From: Calycina herbarum | Taxonomy: Eukaryota > Ascomycota > Leotiomycetes > Helotiales > Pezizellaceae | DNA length: 64,000 nucleotides | Assembly (NCBI GenBank): GCA_001414485.1 | Contig: LLEY01000045.1 | Span: 354,658 to 418,657 of the forward strand | Reading direction: 5' to 3' | Shown here: positions 11,610 to 23,478 of the stretch, piece after piece | Position numbering within the stretch: position 1 is the first letter of the stretch | Layout of the letters: the number at the start of each line of letters is the position of its first letter | Translations under genes and position numbers: made by a program | Notes under the pieces: model-generated | Databases searched by the model: none | The model's input: only the letters and a program-made list of their open reading frames with translations | What the model was told of the DNA's origin: nothing

Positions 11610-13313
11610 ATGGCGACTGGGGAAATCCCCAAAGAGGCGTGGGCAAACTTTGCCGATTTCCCTCTTGCCGTGCCTCCACCGGTCTGTTTTACTCCTATAC
11701 CTTATTTTTGAGACTGATTGCTGACTTTCAATAGGGTGTTGTTCCCAACTTTGACCACCCCACATGGCATGGGCACGGTGTTGTCATCGCAGCATGCGTT
11801 GGCATTCCAGTAATGCTGGTGATGTCAGCAACTCGGATATACTCAAAATGCTATCTACCTAGAACATGGGTTTGGGACGATTGTTGGTTATACATTTCCG
11901 GGTTTTAAATAAGCTAATACTTCGTAGCTGTTTTCCTTGTTAGCCTAGTAAGGTCTTTCTAACCTAACGTCGAGTTGTTGGCACTGAATTTTGTGTTACA
12001 GGCTGCTGCGATAGTCTTAATCTCTCAAATCCTTGGCGGTATTTTGATAATTCAATCTTTTAGCTAAATATTACTGCTGCTAACTTTATCAAGTGATCTG
12101 TAATGGAATACTTGGGTATCACTCGTGGGAAGTCAAGGTGGGGAGCCTCACAAAGTCCATATTGCTAGTAAGCCCCTTTTACTTGATTCTTCTTCCAATG
12201 GCAATACTGAGAACTTCTCTAGCAATTCCTTGTCTACTTGGTAACGGCACCTCTATTGACTTGGTTCCTTAAACTTGCTCTGTTCAGCCTTATCTTCAAC
12301 ACCTTCCGTCCACTAGCATATGTTCGCCGATTAATCTACGTCGGACTTATTCTTTCAGGGGCGTTCTACATCGCTATAACAACTGTAAACGGAGTCGCTT
12401 GTGGCCGTGGGTATTCTCCGAGTTATTGTTCCCCTTTTCGTGTTGTTTCCGGAGGATTAAGATACTATTTCCTCCTTAGACAGCATTCTTTTCTCCCTTC
12501 TACCCTGTTGCTTCCTCAGACATACTTCCAGAAATGGCAATACTGACTCTGATATTTTTAACAGCTCGTGGAGGGACTGATATGCTCTCATACCTAGCCG
12601 GAACGGCTTCACGTAGGTGTACTGATCCTAAATCAATTGTCCCTCTTTTTGGTGTCCTCGCAGGAATAATCAATTTTATCGTCGACCTTTACTTGCTGAT
12701 AATCCCTCTACTGGCAATTTCAAAGCTTAACCTTCCTAAAAATCAGAAAGCCTATGTCTTTTTCATCTTTCTCACTGGAGGCATGTATGTTACCAAATTT
12801 TCCGCTGATAAAGCATAAGAGTGCTAAAACTTGCACTCCCCCAGTGGTTGTATGATGAGTATTCTGGGCCTTTATTGCCGAGCACAAAATTATAAAACTC
12901 GTGGAGGGGACAAGGATGTCACGGACAGATTTCCCTTCTACCTCATTGTCTCGTAAGTAAACAATCAGCACTGGCCCGTTACGTAAGATACTGAGATTGA
13001 GGGCAGAACCGCGGAAGCTGTTGTTTGGGTCATTGTTCCATGCATGGCACCCTCCGCAAAAGTCCTCAAGTCTATTTCGGATTGCACTACTTTCTATATA
13101 AGGAGTAGTTTCATCAGCCTCCGCACTAAAGCGAATAGAATCTCATGGAAGGATGATGGTGGGTCGAAGACAACTCGTCAGGGCATTGTTCTACGAAGAA
13201 GTTTTTCGGTGGAGGAGGAGTCATTCCATAAAGATGACAGTATCGATAGAATGATTATGCAGACACCATCTGTGGCAGTACTGAGAGAAACAACCCGGAA
13301 TGAGTTTTCATGA
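11610..13313 (+). CDS. Fung_rhodopsin-domain integral membrane protein, copy 2
   Basis: Predicted 389-residue seven-helix paralogue of the protein at 471-2021. Nine exons: 11610-11681, 11735-11882, 11928-11947, 12002-12038, 12094-12167, 12223-12406, 12565-12784, 12845-12952 and 13007-13313; they sum to 390 codons. The first five exons have exactly the lengths of copy 1 (72, 148, 20, 37 and 74 nt). The sixth exon of copy 1 is split here by an extra 158-bp intron (12407-12564) between CG and PRGGTD. The DDY motif of copy 1 reads DDS here, while GYHSWEV, the core DLYLLIIPL and the end PCMAPSAK are kept. The C-terminal tails also correspond (RSFSVEEESF against RRFPVEASF). Function is unknown. It may have arisen by local duplication that left the P450 and MFS gene between the copies. 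Confidence 0.84.
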
Positions 13314-14548
13314 GACGAGAATGTCGAAGCTTATCGTTTCCTGTTGGCATTTGTGGCATCTAGCCAGTTTTCTTCAAACCCGAAATGACTTTTATGTTAC
13401 TCTACTTATTTTAGATAGTTGTCTGAGTTTCCTATAGCAATTACACTTACTTCTCCACCACATCTTATATCACACTAGCAAATCCAGGTCTCGAAACACT
13501 TCCAATTAATTCCCGAATACTTGGCTACAACCACTAGTTTGCTTTTGAGATTGTTCTATAAAAAATACATCCAGAGGAAATCAACAAAAACCATTGTCCG
13601 TTCGCAGGTAAATAGTTTTCGCGATTTAGTAGCGGATCCCGGTGAATAGCGGTTATTACTATTCCCAGGTAGCCTATGAACAGCATCCTTCACGAGAAAA
13701 GCGGTGTCATTTTGCGTATCAATCGGAGAAACCAGGTGGTGTTATTTGCAGGTCGCCTACCAATAGCCACGAAAAAGACAAGTGCAATTGATAGGTTACC
13801 TACAAATAGCCTATTTCACGATTAAATTAGCTGCTATTCCTGAGCTACCAGGGAATAACCACAAAAGAATTTCTCACTATTCACAGGTTGCGCGGCGGGG
13901 ATAGAGGAATTTTGCACCATTCACGGGCTACCTGGGGATAGGTGGTAGTGCTATTCGTAGTTCACCTACCAATCGTCACGATTGAATTCTGCCCTGCCTA
14001 CCTAGCACTCGTTCCGGCTTTTCAAAATAATTCAAAGTAATGATACTAAATACCTGGAATAACCCAAAATATTGACCTAGGTTTGTCTGAGCAATCAAGT
14101 TCAATTGTTCAAAATTAGAACAACTAGTATTTACTGCCACTTTTTACGCCCAACGTTCTATAAGAAGAATTTCGAAAATTTTATTAATTATCTACTACAA
14201 ACCTCAAGTGCTATTCCCAGTTCTCTCAAGGAGGAATGCGAGTGCTGTTAGTAAAGGTTTCGTCCCTCTTATCGGATAATGAACCAGCGACCGGAGATGC
14301 GCTATGTGCCGGCAATAGCTTCACGTATAAGGATGCATGCTGAGGTTCACTTGAAATTTTTAAAGTGCAGACTGTAGTTAGATCATCTATCCGGGTGTTG
14401 ATTCTGGGTCAGTGGGTGTGTTCCCACCGGGCTTCAACCTGGTTGGGAGTTTATGAGTTCGGCTTCAGGAGAGAGTGGAATTGGGAAATTGACGAATGTC
14501 GAATGGGATTTATAACCAACAAAGAACTCTATTCCAGCAAAACAAAAT
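13314..14548. other. Intergenic with degenerate palindromic motif array
   Basis: No coding region seen. Between about 13,610 and 14,235, a short motif of the type CTATTCNCAGGTAGCCTA recurs many times in both orientations; it is described as a separate repeat feature. The rest is AT-rich spacer. Confidence 0.5.
13610..14235. repeat. Array of degenerate CTATT-N-AGGTAGCC motifs in both orientations
   Basis: Copies or half-copies are visible near 13,659 (CTATTCCCAGGTAGCCTA), 13,748 (GCAGGTCGCCTACCAATAGC), 13,790 (GATAGGTTACCTACAAATAG), 13,832 (GCTATTCCTGAGCTACCAG), 13,877, 13,919 (CATTCACGGGCTACCTGG), 13,950 (GCTATTCGTAGTTCACCTAC) and 14,210. Spacing is 30-60 bp and orientation alternates, so neighbouring copies can pair. 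It is not a transposon I recognise. Confidence 0.55.
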
Positions 14549-15364
14549 CTAAACCCCACTCCAAAGTCTCTTCACAACACCCCAATACCTCGCCTCATCC
14601 TCAAGCATATGCGCACAATGCTTGCTGCCCCCAAAATTCTCCCTCAAAACAGGATACCCCAACCCCTCCGCCTCATCAGCATGTTCCTTCACGTCCTTGC
14701 TCAAAACCAAATCATCCCCCTCACTATATATATAAGCCCTGGGAACCTTGCGACTGAAGAAGTCCTTATTATTCAACGCTCCCCTCACAAGATCTACCAA
14801 GTTGGGATTGCCCAACAACCGATACCCACCTATAAATAAAACATATAACATTGCCAAGGTGGCTTTTGCCAGGACTTGAAGAATGAAATTCCTGGGAAAG
14901 ATCATAGAGAAAGCTTTCACAGTTCCAACCAATCTCACTTTTCCGGGTGTTGAATCCATGATTATCGCAGAAACAGGTAACGGTTTCCCCATTTTCTCGC
15001 GGTACGTCTTAGCAATTAACAATGTCGTGAATCCTCCGCCATTGGAAGCGAAATGGAGGAGGAACTTTGCGTCTGGGGGTAGGGCGTAGATTGTTTCCAT
15101 GGCGGGAGAGATGCGTTGGATGTTGGCGGCTGTGGTATGCCACGCGGCGTCAATTTGGGAGGTGGTGATTACTATTATTCTGGATGAGGGGTAGAGAGAC
15201 TCGTAGTTTGCTGTGTATTTTGCGAGATGGCGGGGTTGGGCGTCCATCCAGCCGATGAGGAGGATGAGGTTTGGTTCTTTGGGTGAGGGGGAGGTGGTTG
15301 GTTCGTGGAGGTATACATTTGGGTTGAGTCTTGTGAAGTGGTTGAGACCAGAGGGAGGTGCCAT
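14549..15364 (-). CDS. Alpha/beta hydrolase, DUF829 (TMEM53/PaxU-like)
   Basis: A 271-residue single-exon protein of the DUF829 family, whose fungal members are often named after PaxU of indole-diterpene clusters. The fold is an alpha/beta hydrolase. The opening strand LILLIGWMDAQPRHLAKY (about 33-50) matches the family's G-W-x-x-(A/S)-x-x-x-H-L signature. The nucleophile is probably Ser107 in HFASNGGG, the acid Asp217 or Asp218 in YSEGDDLV, and the base His249 or His252 in SKHCAHM, followed by the family's final Tyr-Trp pair (YWGVV). A hydrophobic stretch at about 168-180 may be membrane-associated. The substrate is not known. The start is the first ATG, directly before the conserved N-terminus. 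The upstream neighbour on the other strand starts about 850 bp away. Confidence 0.88.
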   Translation of the reverse strand: MAPPSGLNHFTRLNPNVYLHEPTTSPSPKEPNLILLIGWMDAQPRHLAKYTANYESLYPSSRIIVITTSQIDAAWHTTAANIQRISPAMETIYALPPDAKFLLHFASNGGGFTTLLIAKTYREKMGKPLPVSAIIMDSTPGKVRLVGTVKAFSMIFPRNFILQVLAKATLAMLYVLFIGGYRLLGNPNLVDLVRGALNNKDFFSRKVPRAYIYSEGDDLVLSKDVKEHADEAEGLGYPVLRENFGGSKHCAHMLEDEARYWGVVKRLWSGV

Positions 15365-16209
15365 TTTGAGATTTGATGTAAGGCTTGATGTGATGATTGC
15401 TGATATTTGTCAGACTAGAACAACCTCAACAGTTGGGACTAGGCTTTAGATATCTCTCATGTTAGTTCTTTTTTCTTGAAACAAAAATACTGCGGCAGCA
15501 TGTGTAAGATACTGTGCCTCGAAAGAAATGATTTCCCGTTGAAAAGGCGGTCGCGAATAACGACATCGTCGATTTGCAAAGAGAATTTCTCAGCAATAAC
15601 TTATCCGCACCTCAACCCGAGATGCTTATTCGGGTTGAGAAAACCGCGGTAACATGTGAAGGAAAATAAGTATGGAAACGGTGTATAAGAGGAACCGAAA
15701 GCCCGATGATGCTGATATTGATGATTAAATGTTTCATTCAACCTCTTTCTAGTCATCAATTCGTTCCCGATGAGGGCAGTGCTCACGCCTCAGCAGGCTC
15801 TCGCCATTATACCTATACGGCACAGTCACAACCTATGCATATCTGACACCGTATCAACCTTGTACCATAGGACAGAGTTACTGCCAAGTTGATATGGCGC
15901 ATTCTAATGTTCCTCATTCGCTGTTTTTTTTCCGGTATTGAAGAAGATCCAAAGGTGGTTTGTATATTTCCCGTGAACATGAGCCTCGGGAGTCGGTAAG
16001 ATGAGAGGGGTATCCTTTTGGAGCTTTGAATAGAACTGAAGAAAGAAAGTACCCACAGTGTAATAAATGAAAATACTGGTGTCGGGTAGCTCGAAAGTTA
16101 AAGAGCATATATGGGTCACGTGCAAACCAGATGATGCCAAGAACCTCAAGCCGAGTCTTATAGCTCTTGCTCCACCAACGCGCACCAACACCAACACAAG
16201 CTTGCCAAA
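15365..16209. other. Intergenic between divergent genes
   Basis: About 845 bp between the DUF829 hydrolase start (-) and the DUF7730-like gene start (+); it must contain both promoters. An open frame on the minus strand (15,904-16,368) overlaps exon 1 of the + strand gene and looks like its shadow. Confidence 0.5.
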
Positions 16210-17103
16210 ATGCCTCCTCGTAATGATGTCGATGAAAGCCCCTTTCAACAAGAGCGCCCAGACTTCGGTATCGATGTCCCGATGGCTCTGCGCAAGAAAG
16301 CCTTGTAGGTAATCAACTAGAATCCCCTGGTTACCTGGCAATGTACTGACTTGATTAGTTGCGCGCATAACGCTGCCTCCTCGTCCCTCCTCGTCCTACC
16401 CCTCGAAGTGCGGCTGATGATCTGGATGCTGGTGTTTGGAGACAAGACTATACATATTGGACGACAGAGTGGTCCGGATAGCGCGATTCGTCACAACCTT
16501 TGCAGATCTACAATGACCGAAAGCGAAGCATGCCAACTTTCAAAAAGTCAAGAACACGAAATAAAGATACACACAGAAGACATGAAGACTAGTATCGACC
16601 GCCACAGAAACTGTGGGCCAGGTCAACTTTCATCCAAGATGGACATTCGTCTACTCACCCTTTGTCACACCACATACACCGAGATAAACGAAACGATTTG
16701 GCGCACTACCACATGGTCATTTAACAGCCTCAGGCTTTTTGGAATGTGGCTTCAAATGAGAAATGCTACGCAGCTGATGTACCTGAGCCACATTCTTTTC
16801 GATTCCTTCATTCCCTCTCCTTGTGTGTTATCGTTGCCAAAATGTAAAATGATAACTTTGGAAACTCTTCATATTAATGCTTATTCCGGGAACATGAAGG
16901 AAGATCTCCGCGGAAGTAAGTTTCTGTGCCTCGTAATATCATTGCTAACTCTAACGTCAACACAAGTCTCCGAATTCATCCCATCCAAGGCCGTTTCAGT
17001 CATCCACTATAGGAGTAATTATGATTTTCTCACTTGGGAAGATAGCCTGGCAATTGCTGAGAATATCCGCCAGCAGTTGATGGCGAAAATGGAAGATTCC
17101 TAG
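16210..17103 (+). CDS. DUF7730/2EXR-like protein (F-box-like N-terminus)
   Basis: A 262-residue protein in three exons: 16210-16304, 16359-16915 and 16967-17103. After a short polar leader comes LLVLPLEVRLMIWMLVFGDK (about residues 41-60). This is the signature of the large DUF7730/2EXR group of filamentous fungi, whose N-terminus resembles an F-box (L-P-x-E-x-R-x-x-I-W/Y). The second conserved block, LLTLCHTTYTEINETIW, corresponds to the group's Leu-Leu-x-x-Cys-Arg-x-x-Tyr-x-Glu motif, here with His instead of Arg. Biochemical function is unknown for the group; a substrate-adaptor role is only suggested by the F-box-like start. Without the second intron the frame stays open, but its consensus donor, branch-like GCTAAC and acceptor make splicing likely. 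Confidence 0.72.
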
Positions 17104-18626
17104 AGAATTGGCTGGAGAATATGCTTGGGCGGAAAGACAACCGTCAGCCCACGCCAGCTTCTCGCAACCTTCGATATGACGATGTCCCATTTAAGCTCAT
17201 ACTGAAGCCGCCCAAGATGCATACCACTGTCACAACTTGTGCGGATTAAGTCTATTGCCGCTATTGGTCAACAAGCTCTTCCGACGTTCTCGACTCCATG
17301 GTTATCTCCCCTTCACAAATCACATATAGGTAGGCAACTGGCCGAACGGTGGGCTACTGCCTAAGTTTTCCCTTACTTTCCCCGCTTTTCTTTCTTTCGA
17401 CTGCTCGCTTTCTTCCCAAGTGGTTCTAGGATGTTGCCTCTATTTGCCGGAATTAGCGGATATCGATGTTTGTGGGGGCATGGCAAATTTGTTGCATCGG
17501 AAGCACAAGCAATCCACAAGTGGGAAGTAGTTGCGCTTCAGCTAACATCTGGCAAACCCCGGAGAAGTTTTATGCGAGCGCGCAATGAAATACAATTCTT
17601 TTGCCATGGAAAATCGGATCCTGGCCCTTCGGAGAGAGCCCGTGTGTGATATATTTAACAAACAACCTAACCCCCCTTTACAACGGATGGTCCCGATGAA
17701 CCACTTCCAGACCCGTGTTATTATATACTTCTTTGTAGATTTTCCTACCTCTCCATACTCGTCGATTGTGAGAATGCGGAGCTTTCGTCTGCGTACACTC
17801 TCTTGTTTCGGACACTCCAGGACAGGGTAAAAGTATTGCTCAGAACATTTAGGACAATGAAGTATGAGTTCCGTATTCTGTTATATATCCCCGGAGAATA
17901 GATATGATTTTTCTAGACTTAAAGCACTTGTTCCCAGAGTAGAAGTTATCTCTCTTACCAATATATATACGATGTCGTACAGGAGACTCGGAAGAAGGAG
18001 AGTTGAGAGAAAGAACGTTGGGAATCGAAAACATTTCCCCAAACACGCGGCTCCACCGTCTCAAACTCGATCACCAAGTTCCAACATCTGCCTCAAAGAT
18101 GGCAAGGCCGGAAAACGGAAGAGGAAGTCTTCGGGTACGACACTCTCTCCGAGCCGTCACACAGGTGGGAGGGTGTTTCGAGCAGGAGGCGGCGTTGTGG
18201 TTGTGGAAGGGGGTTGAAACATGTGGCAGCAGCACCACGGTTCCTTTTTGAAGGGTATACGAGAAAGGAAGAGGAAGAGAGACGGGGATGACGAGTTCCT
18301 CAGATTTCGTCAGTTAGATTTCTGTGAACGGTCTTGTTTTTCTGGGTGTTGGTCCTTTTTGGTCGTTCTCCTGCGCCTCCCCCACATCTAGTGTCGCGCA
18401 GAAGTTTGAATGGGAAGGGATGAGCAAGAGCGCGGGCTGATATCCACAAGCGTGGTGAGCATAAAGATGTGTACAAGTACCGGCACATAAACCCACGAAC
18501 CGAAAAGTGCAGCATCTTGGTGTTGTACTGGTATTTACAAGATCTCATTTACCTTGCTTGTCTTGAAGAGGAAAGAAGAGGAATCCTCCCGTTCGTGATA
18601 GCAAGTGCTGATGGGCTGCAACGGTG

Positions 18627-18674
18627 GATGCTGATGCTGATGCTGATGCTGATGCTGATGCTGATGCTGATGCT
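18627..18674. repeat. (GATGCT)8 hexanucleotide microsatellite
   Basis: Eight perfect tandem copies of GATGCT. The unit is a multiple of three, so it is open in several frames and creates spurious Met-Leu and Ser-Ala repeats. It lies in non-coding sequence. Confidence 0.95.
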
Positions 18675-19256
18675 TTCTTGGAGGATGAGTGAACACCATC
18701 CATCCTCACCCCACGATCGTCATTCAATGGGGGATCGATGACACCGTGAGTCTGCAAGCCTTCGAGCCTGCGTCACGACTCACAGGCGTCTATGGAAGAG
18801 GAGTATAGTGATGGATTGGGTTAGACTGCGATTCAATTCCACGGTATGGAAGTGAACCCCTGAGCGGGTATTGGGACAGGGTCCCACTTCAGGGCCAGCC
18901 TGCAAGCCTGCAAGCCAACCTATTGAAATCTTTTCCCGATGGGGTCCCCTATAGACCCATGGGAGGAGGCAAACAATCACGCTTTCCCCGCCAAACTGCT
19001 CCCAAAGTTGAAGGGAAAGCCGAGGGCAAGATTGAGTCCATTCTATTTAGCTGCTCAGAAGCCTGTAAAGCAGAGGAAGAGCCGGTGCATTCTGCACCAT
19101 ACGCACCGAGTTGCGTGCACCATCGCGAGGGCCCTCGTGGTAGCAATCTGCTGGCACTCGTAGATGCCCATTTGGAGCGTGGATGGTGGCCGGCGCAATT
19201 TTGGATTTGGCAGCTAGAATTTCCGATGGATGCCATGGACATTTCCATCTCCTTTT

Positions 19257-19293
<37 letters not shown>

Positions 19294-19294
19294 C
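19257..19294. repeat. (CCCTCA)n hexanucleotide microsatellite
   Basis: About six perfect copies of CCCTCA. It differs from the fungal telomere unit (CCCTAA) at one base, so it is not a telomere tract. Confidence 0.95.
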
Positions 19295-20518
19295 ACCTGC
19301 ACCTTTTTTCCCTTTCTCCTCCGTCCCTCTTTCCAAAACATCTTCACTTTTTGGCAAAAGCCTGCTCGTACCACGACTCGTCGCTCCTTCCTCTCGTCCA
19401 TACTTGTTACTCGAATAGTGTGTGGTATTTAAACATTTAAACACCTGAGTCGCCACCCACTTGCCCTGACGATCTTTTCTCTCTGCGCTCGACCCCCACC
19501 CCCACGAGGACATCCAGGCCAGGCCAGGCTTAAAAAGCTAAAACAACCGCAAACGCAGGAGGAAAGAACGGACGAACTGGTGGAACGTTCGACTGACGCT
19601 TCCAGTTCCTTCCCTCCAGTCTGGCCCTTTTCAGGAACAGGTCAAGCGGCAAGAATTAGCATCTTCTAGCCGCTCATTTGGGTGCTATTTGAGTGCTATT
19701 TCCAGCCAAAATTTAAGAGCAACGAGCTTGGGTCTGGATAGCCGCATCGCCAACACGCCAAAAAGGGACCCAACACTCAACATCACGCTTTCTCGTCATT
19801 TTCGTTCCTGCGCAAGGGCCGATCCAACCGGACAGACTACTCTAAAGAGTTACCACAGTTACCACTTACCACCGAACCCAGCACTGTAACTAACTAACTG
19901 ACCTCCTCTCATCAAAGCGCGGTTATCGACATTTCCTGTCTGCAGGTAGCCTTCCTTTCAAACCCCCCCTCACCATCACCCGCAGCGAGGTGTGTGTGCT
20001 GCTTCTGCTTCTGCCTCTGCTTCCGGTGTTCTTGCTGCGAAATCGCCCGCCCGTCACTGCGCCTGCTGCAGGCCTCCTCCTTGTACGCGTTGCTATCTTC
20101 GTCCCATCTCTCTCAAGCAAACACCCCCCCCCTCTATTGCCCACCCATTGTTCACGTCTCCCACGCTGATTCGCCCTGGGATTGCGTGCGCCCATCTCAC
20201 TTGTCCTGGAATCGGAGACACCATCTGCCCATCTGCATACCATCCGAAAACCTCAAACACCCGAACACGATCGCTGCTAGTGACGGGCTTTCAGAGGCAT
20301 TGTTCTGCAACTTTAACAAGCACCATCGATGCGCGCCCGGACCGTTGCTGCTGGGAAGTGAGGTCGAGGTGCCATTGGCATTGGCACATCCAGGTTGGTA
20401 GCTCCTGGTGCACCCCTTAGCACACCAACTAAGGTTTTCCCCTCGCATTGGCTCGAGCAGTTGCAGTGCAGTGCAGCCAGCCAGCTAGCTCGCTCGCCCC
20501 GTCTCGCCGGTTGAAGTA

Positions 20519-22817
20519 ATGAACTTCTACCTCGATGATTCCGAAGGTGAGGATGAAGTTGATCAAAAACCTACCCCCGATTCTCCAACTCTCGAGCCTA
20601 ATGACATCTCCCGCTTCTCAACCTTTCAATTGAGTCCTACCGTATATCAGTACAATCCCAACTCTAACCCCACCACCAAGACGAGCCCGATCGTCAAGCC
20701 TACACCCACGCCCACGCCCACCGCAACCATGGCTCCGTCGGCGAGGGACGACTCCAGAAAGGAGAACCAGCTCCAGGTTCCCATGCACCCTATTCCTTCT
20801 ATGCAAGAAGCATTCGCAGAATCGATGCAAGAGGTTGCCAATGGGGTCAATTCGAAGCCTGATATTATAAGGGACGCAATGGCGAGGAGGAAACTGTTAC
20901 TAGATCAGGATGTTAACGAGGAGACACACGCTGGGAAATGGAAGAGGCGACCCGGTCAGAAATATCACGAATTCTGGAAGCTGTTGTCGCAAATATCCTT
21001 TGGCATCTACCTGCTATTGAATGGAATTGCGAGGGACGAGGACCAAGTGATAAGCATATTACAAGGGCATGTTGATGAGGTAGATCTAGCGATAGAAACT
21101 ACTTTGGAGGATTTTGATTTGGCCCAGGAGGATATCGACGAACGATTGGAGATGCTTCAGCTACCATTACAGAATATCGCCATTTTCGACGGCATGCTCG
21201 AAGACAGGAATTTCCGATACCAGATTGTGACGGGAAACGAAAAGATTGAGCATTGTATTCAACGGACGGCCTTGGCTATGAATGATGGCCTAAAAGACGT
21301 GAAGCAAGGGATAGAAGCATGCAAGGAATTCAGCATATATTTGGCCGAGGAGCAGGAAGATGAATTGTGGAAACAGGAACGGCCCGACATGCAAAAGGTC
21401 TTCGAGGCCATGAAAGGGAACGTTGAGGGATGGTACAAAGCATACGTATCACTACAGACAAAAGGTAATCACCTGGCCGCTGCATTGGTGCAACTTGGAA
21501 CCACCGTGGCGGAAATGGACAAACGGGCTGGCGAAGTGAGCAGGAAACAGAGAGTACGTTTACTTTAAACAATTTCTCCAATTCGATTCTGTATTGACAA
21601 TTGAACAGTTTAGCTCCGCCATGTCTTCGCCCCCAGGATCGCCGCCCTCCGCAACCTCCACTCGTCACTCTCGGCAGCCCTCTTTACAAATGCGAAGATC
21701 AATGTCGAGAGAACTCCCGACCGACCCAAGTCCAATTACCCCTGCTATCCGAGCGGCACTCCCAGCTTTTCAATTAGTCGACGAACGTGAACGAACACCT
21801 GAAAGCGAATCAGAAGACGAAGAATCGGTTGTGGAATTGGAATCGATACCAGAACCCGAGTTTACTTTGAAGCCGCACACATATAGTCCCTTTCCTTCGC
21901 CCAGGCCCCCTTCATCCCCTCCCTTCCAACAACCTTCCATACAATCAGCCCCTGTACAGGCTGTACAGGAACCTCCTCGCCCAGAAGTCAGCAAGCGAAT
22001 CTCTCTTCGTCAGCGATTCTCACTAAAACGAAAAGAAACGCCATCAGAGATCACAATCAAGGCACCACAACCACAACAAGAACAGCCGGATGAGCATTAT
22101 TGGGGACCTCGACAAGCAGTGGCATCGGTCTCCAGACCTCCACCTCACCAAGTTGAATCCACTGTAAAATCACCCCCTTCACGTGGTCTCGACTCTGCTT
22201 ATTGTTCTGATTATGAGAAACCGTCATCTCCCGGTATTCCACAACATACCACGTTACACACGCCTACACTGAGTGTCTTCCCTCATCCGCCCAGATCAGC
22301 AACACCTACGCCCACCTCCTCGCATTTCGCATCTCCACGAATACCCTCTCGAGCTCCCGAACGAACTGCTCCTCCCTCTATTTTAACACGCGATTTCCTA
22401 CCTTCTCCGCGATCGGATAGACAGTTCTTCCGACCTGTTAATGCGTCACCTCACTCGCCCTTACAACGTCCGTGGACAGCGGCGCCTAGTAATATCGTGC
22501 ATATACATAATAATTCTTCCTCTTCGAATCTGAGGTTTGGACACACACATACACCGAGTCAACTCGGGAATCGGAATGGAGCACCCAGTGCCATGGGAAT
22601 GAGTATGATGAGTGATACTACTATGATGACGGAAGGGGGGAGGAAGGTGAAGAAGAAGCGCAGTGCGTTTGGGTGGTTGAAGAAGGCTTTTAGCTTGAGT
22701 GAGGAGGAGAAGGCGGCTTTTGAGGAGAGGAGGAGGATGACGGAGGAGGATTTTAGGAGGGGTGAGTGGGGGAGGCAGGAGCAGCAGAGGTGGTTGGATG
22801 GGAAGAGGGTACGATGA
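20519..22817 (+). CDS. Conserved-looking 747-residue protein: helical core with Ser/Pro-rich tail
   Basis: Two exons, 20519-21553 and 21609-22817, give 747 residues. I do not recognise a named family. Residues 1-80 are acidic and low-complexity, with a Thr-Pro repeat. Residues about 120-345 are strongly helical, rich in Glu, Asp, Leu and Lys (for example EVDLAIETTLEDFDLAQEDI), and look like a coiled-coil or BAR-like bundle. The C-terminal half is Ser/Pro-rich and probably disordered, and could be phosphorylated. It ends in a short basic/acidic helical stretch with KVKKKRSAFGWLKKAF, a possible membrane- or lipid-binding amphipathic helix. The layout suggests a cortical or cytoskeletal scaffold, but that is inference. 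It has a long C/T-rich upstream region and ends 1.6 kb before the AT-rich block. The ATG at 20,519 is the first in the frame. Confidence 0.8.
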
Positions 22818-23420
22818 AGAGAGAGGGATGATGAGAGGGAAGAAAAGTTTGCAAGGGATTGGGAGTTTTGATTTAGCATACTTTGTTTTGACTTTTGTGT
22901 CTTTTTTATTTTATACGTAATTAGGTTTCTCCTGCTCTCTCTTTTTTTTCTTTTGTTGAGGAGAAATTTTATATACCCCCCCCAGTACAGGGCAGGAAAC
23001 AGGAATGGGCGAAGGCGGAGAAGGGACAAGGCGAATGTGGGGAGTGGAATAGGTAGATGGAATTTGGAATGGCAAGGCTATTGTCTTAATATTTTGAGAG
23101 GGGGGCAAGCGGGGGAGGGAATAGAGGGGGGGATGAAATAGGGAGTGTGGAAGTGAGAGTGAGAGTGGAAGGGAAAGGAGATGGATGTGAAAAGGGAGAT
23201 GGATGAGGGGAGTGAGTGAGAATGGAGAGAGTGAAGATTGATTTGATTTTTTGGCTGACTTGATTACCTTTTTGTATTTTTCGAAGATACCCTTGTTTAC
23301 TCCCTTGTTTGGTGCTTGTTTACTGCTTGTTTGAGGTGTGATTATACTACACGATAGCTTAGCTTTGAAGATAATATCTGTTTTTTTTTGCTCAATCTGT
23401 CTTTTGTTTTGTTTTGTTGT

Positions 23421-23478
23421 GGTTGATTGTGATTGTGATTGCGGTTGCGATTGTGATTGCGATTGCGGTTGATTGATG
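23421..23478. repeat. Degenerate (GATTGY/GGTTGC) hexanucleotide repeat
   Basis: About nine imperfect 6-bp units alternating GATTGT, GATTGC and GGTTGC, in non-coding DNA. Confidence 0.85.

Larger units (their letters stand above)
17104..20518. other. 3.4-kb interval with microsatellites and long leader region
   Basis: No domain-bearing frame. Open frames near 17,431, 17,864, 18,469, 18,923 and 19,992 are short, of unusual composition, or simply read through hexanucleotide repeats. Two microsatellites are listed separately. From about 19,400 to 20,518 the + strand is rich in C/T tracts, as expected for the promoter and 5' leader of the gene at 20,519. A short uncharacterised gene cannot be excluded. 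Confidence 0.5.

Noticed and set aside
13610..14235. CRISPR-like array
   Set aside because: The repeats are degenerate, alternate in orientation and have irregular spacing, and the organism is eukaryotic.
15904..16368. 154-codon minus-strand frame
   Set aside because: It overlaps exon 1 and the first intron of the DUF7730-like gene and has no family signature; treated as a shadow.
17864..18217. 117-codon + strand frame
   Set aside because: Basic low-complexity composition, no domain, no conserved splice pattern; not supportable as a gene.
18469..18757. Frames with Met-Leu and Ser-Ala repeats
   Set aside because: They are translations of the GATGCT microsatellite.
19257..19294. Telomere-like CCCTCA tract
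   Set aside because: The unit differs from CCCTAA and is embedded in ordinary sequence, so it is a plain microsatellite.
22559..23108. Minus-strand frames overlapping the 3' end of the gene at 20,519
   Set aside because: Lys/Ser/Leu-rich antisense of a coding exon and of a purine-rich trailer.
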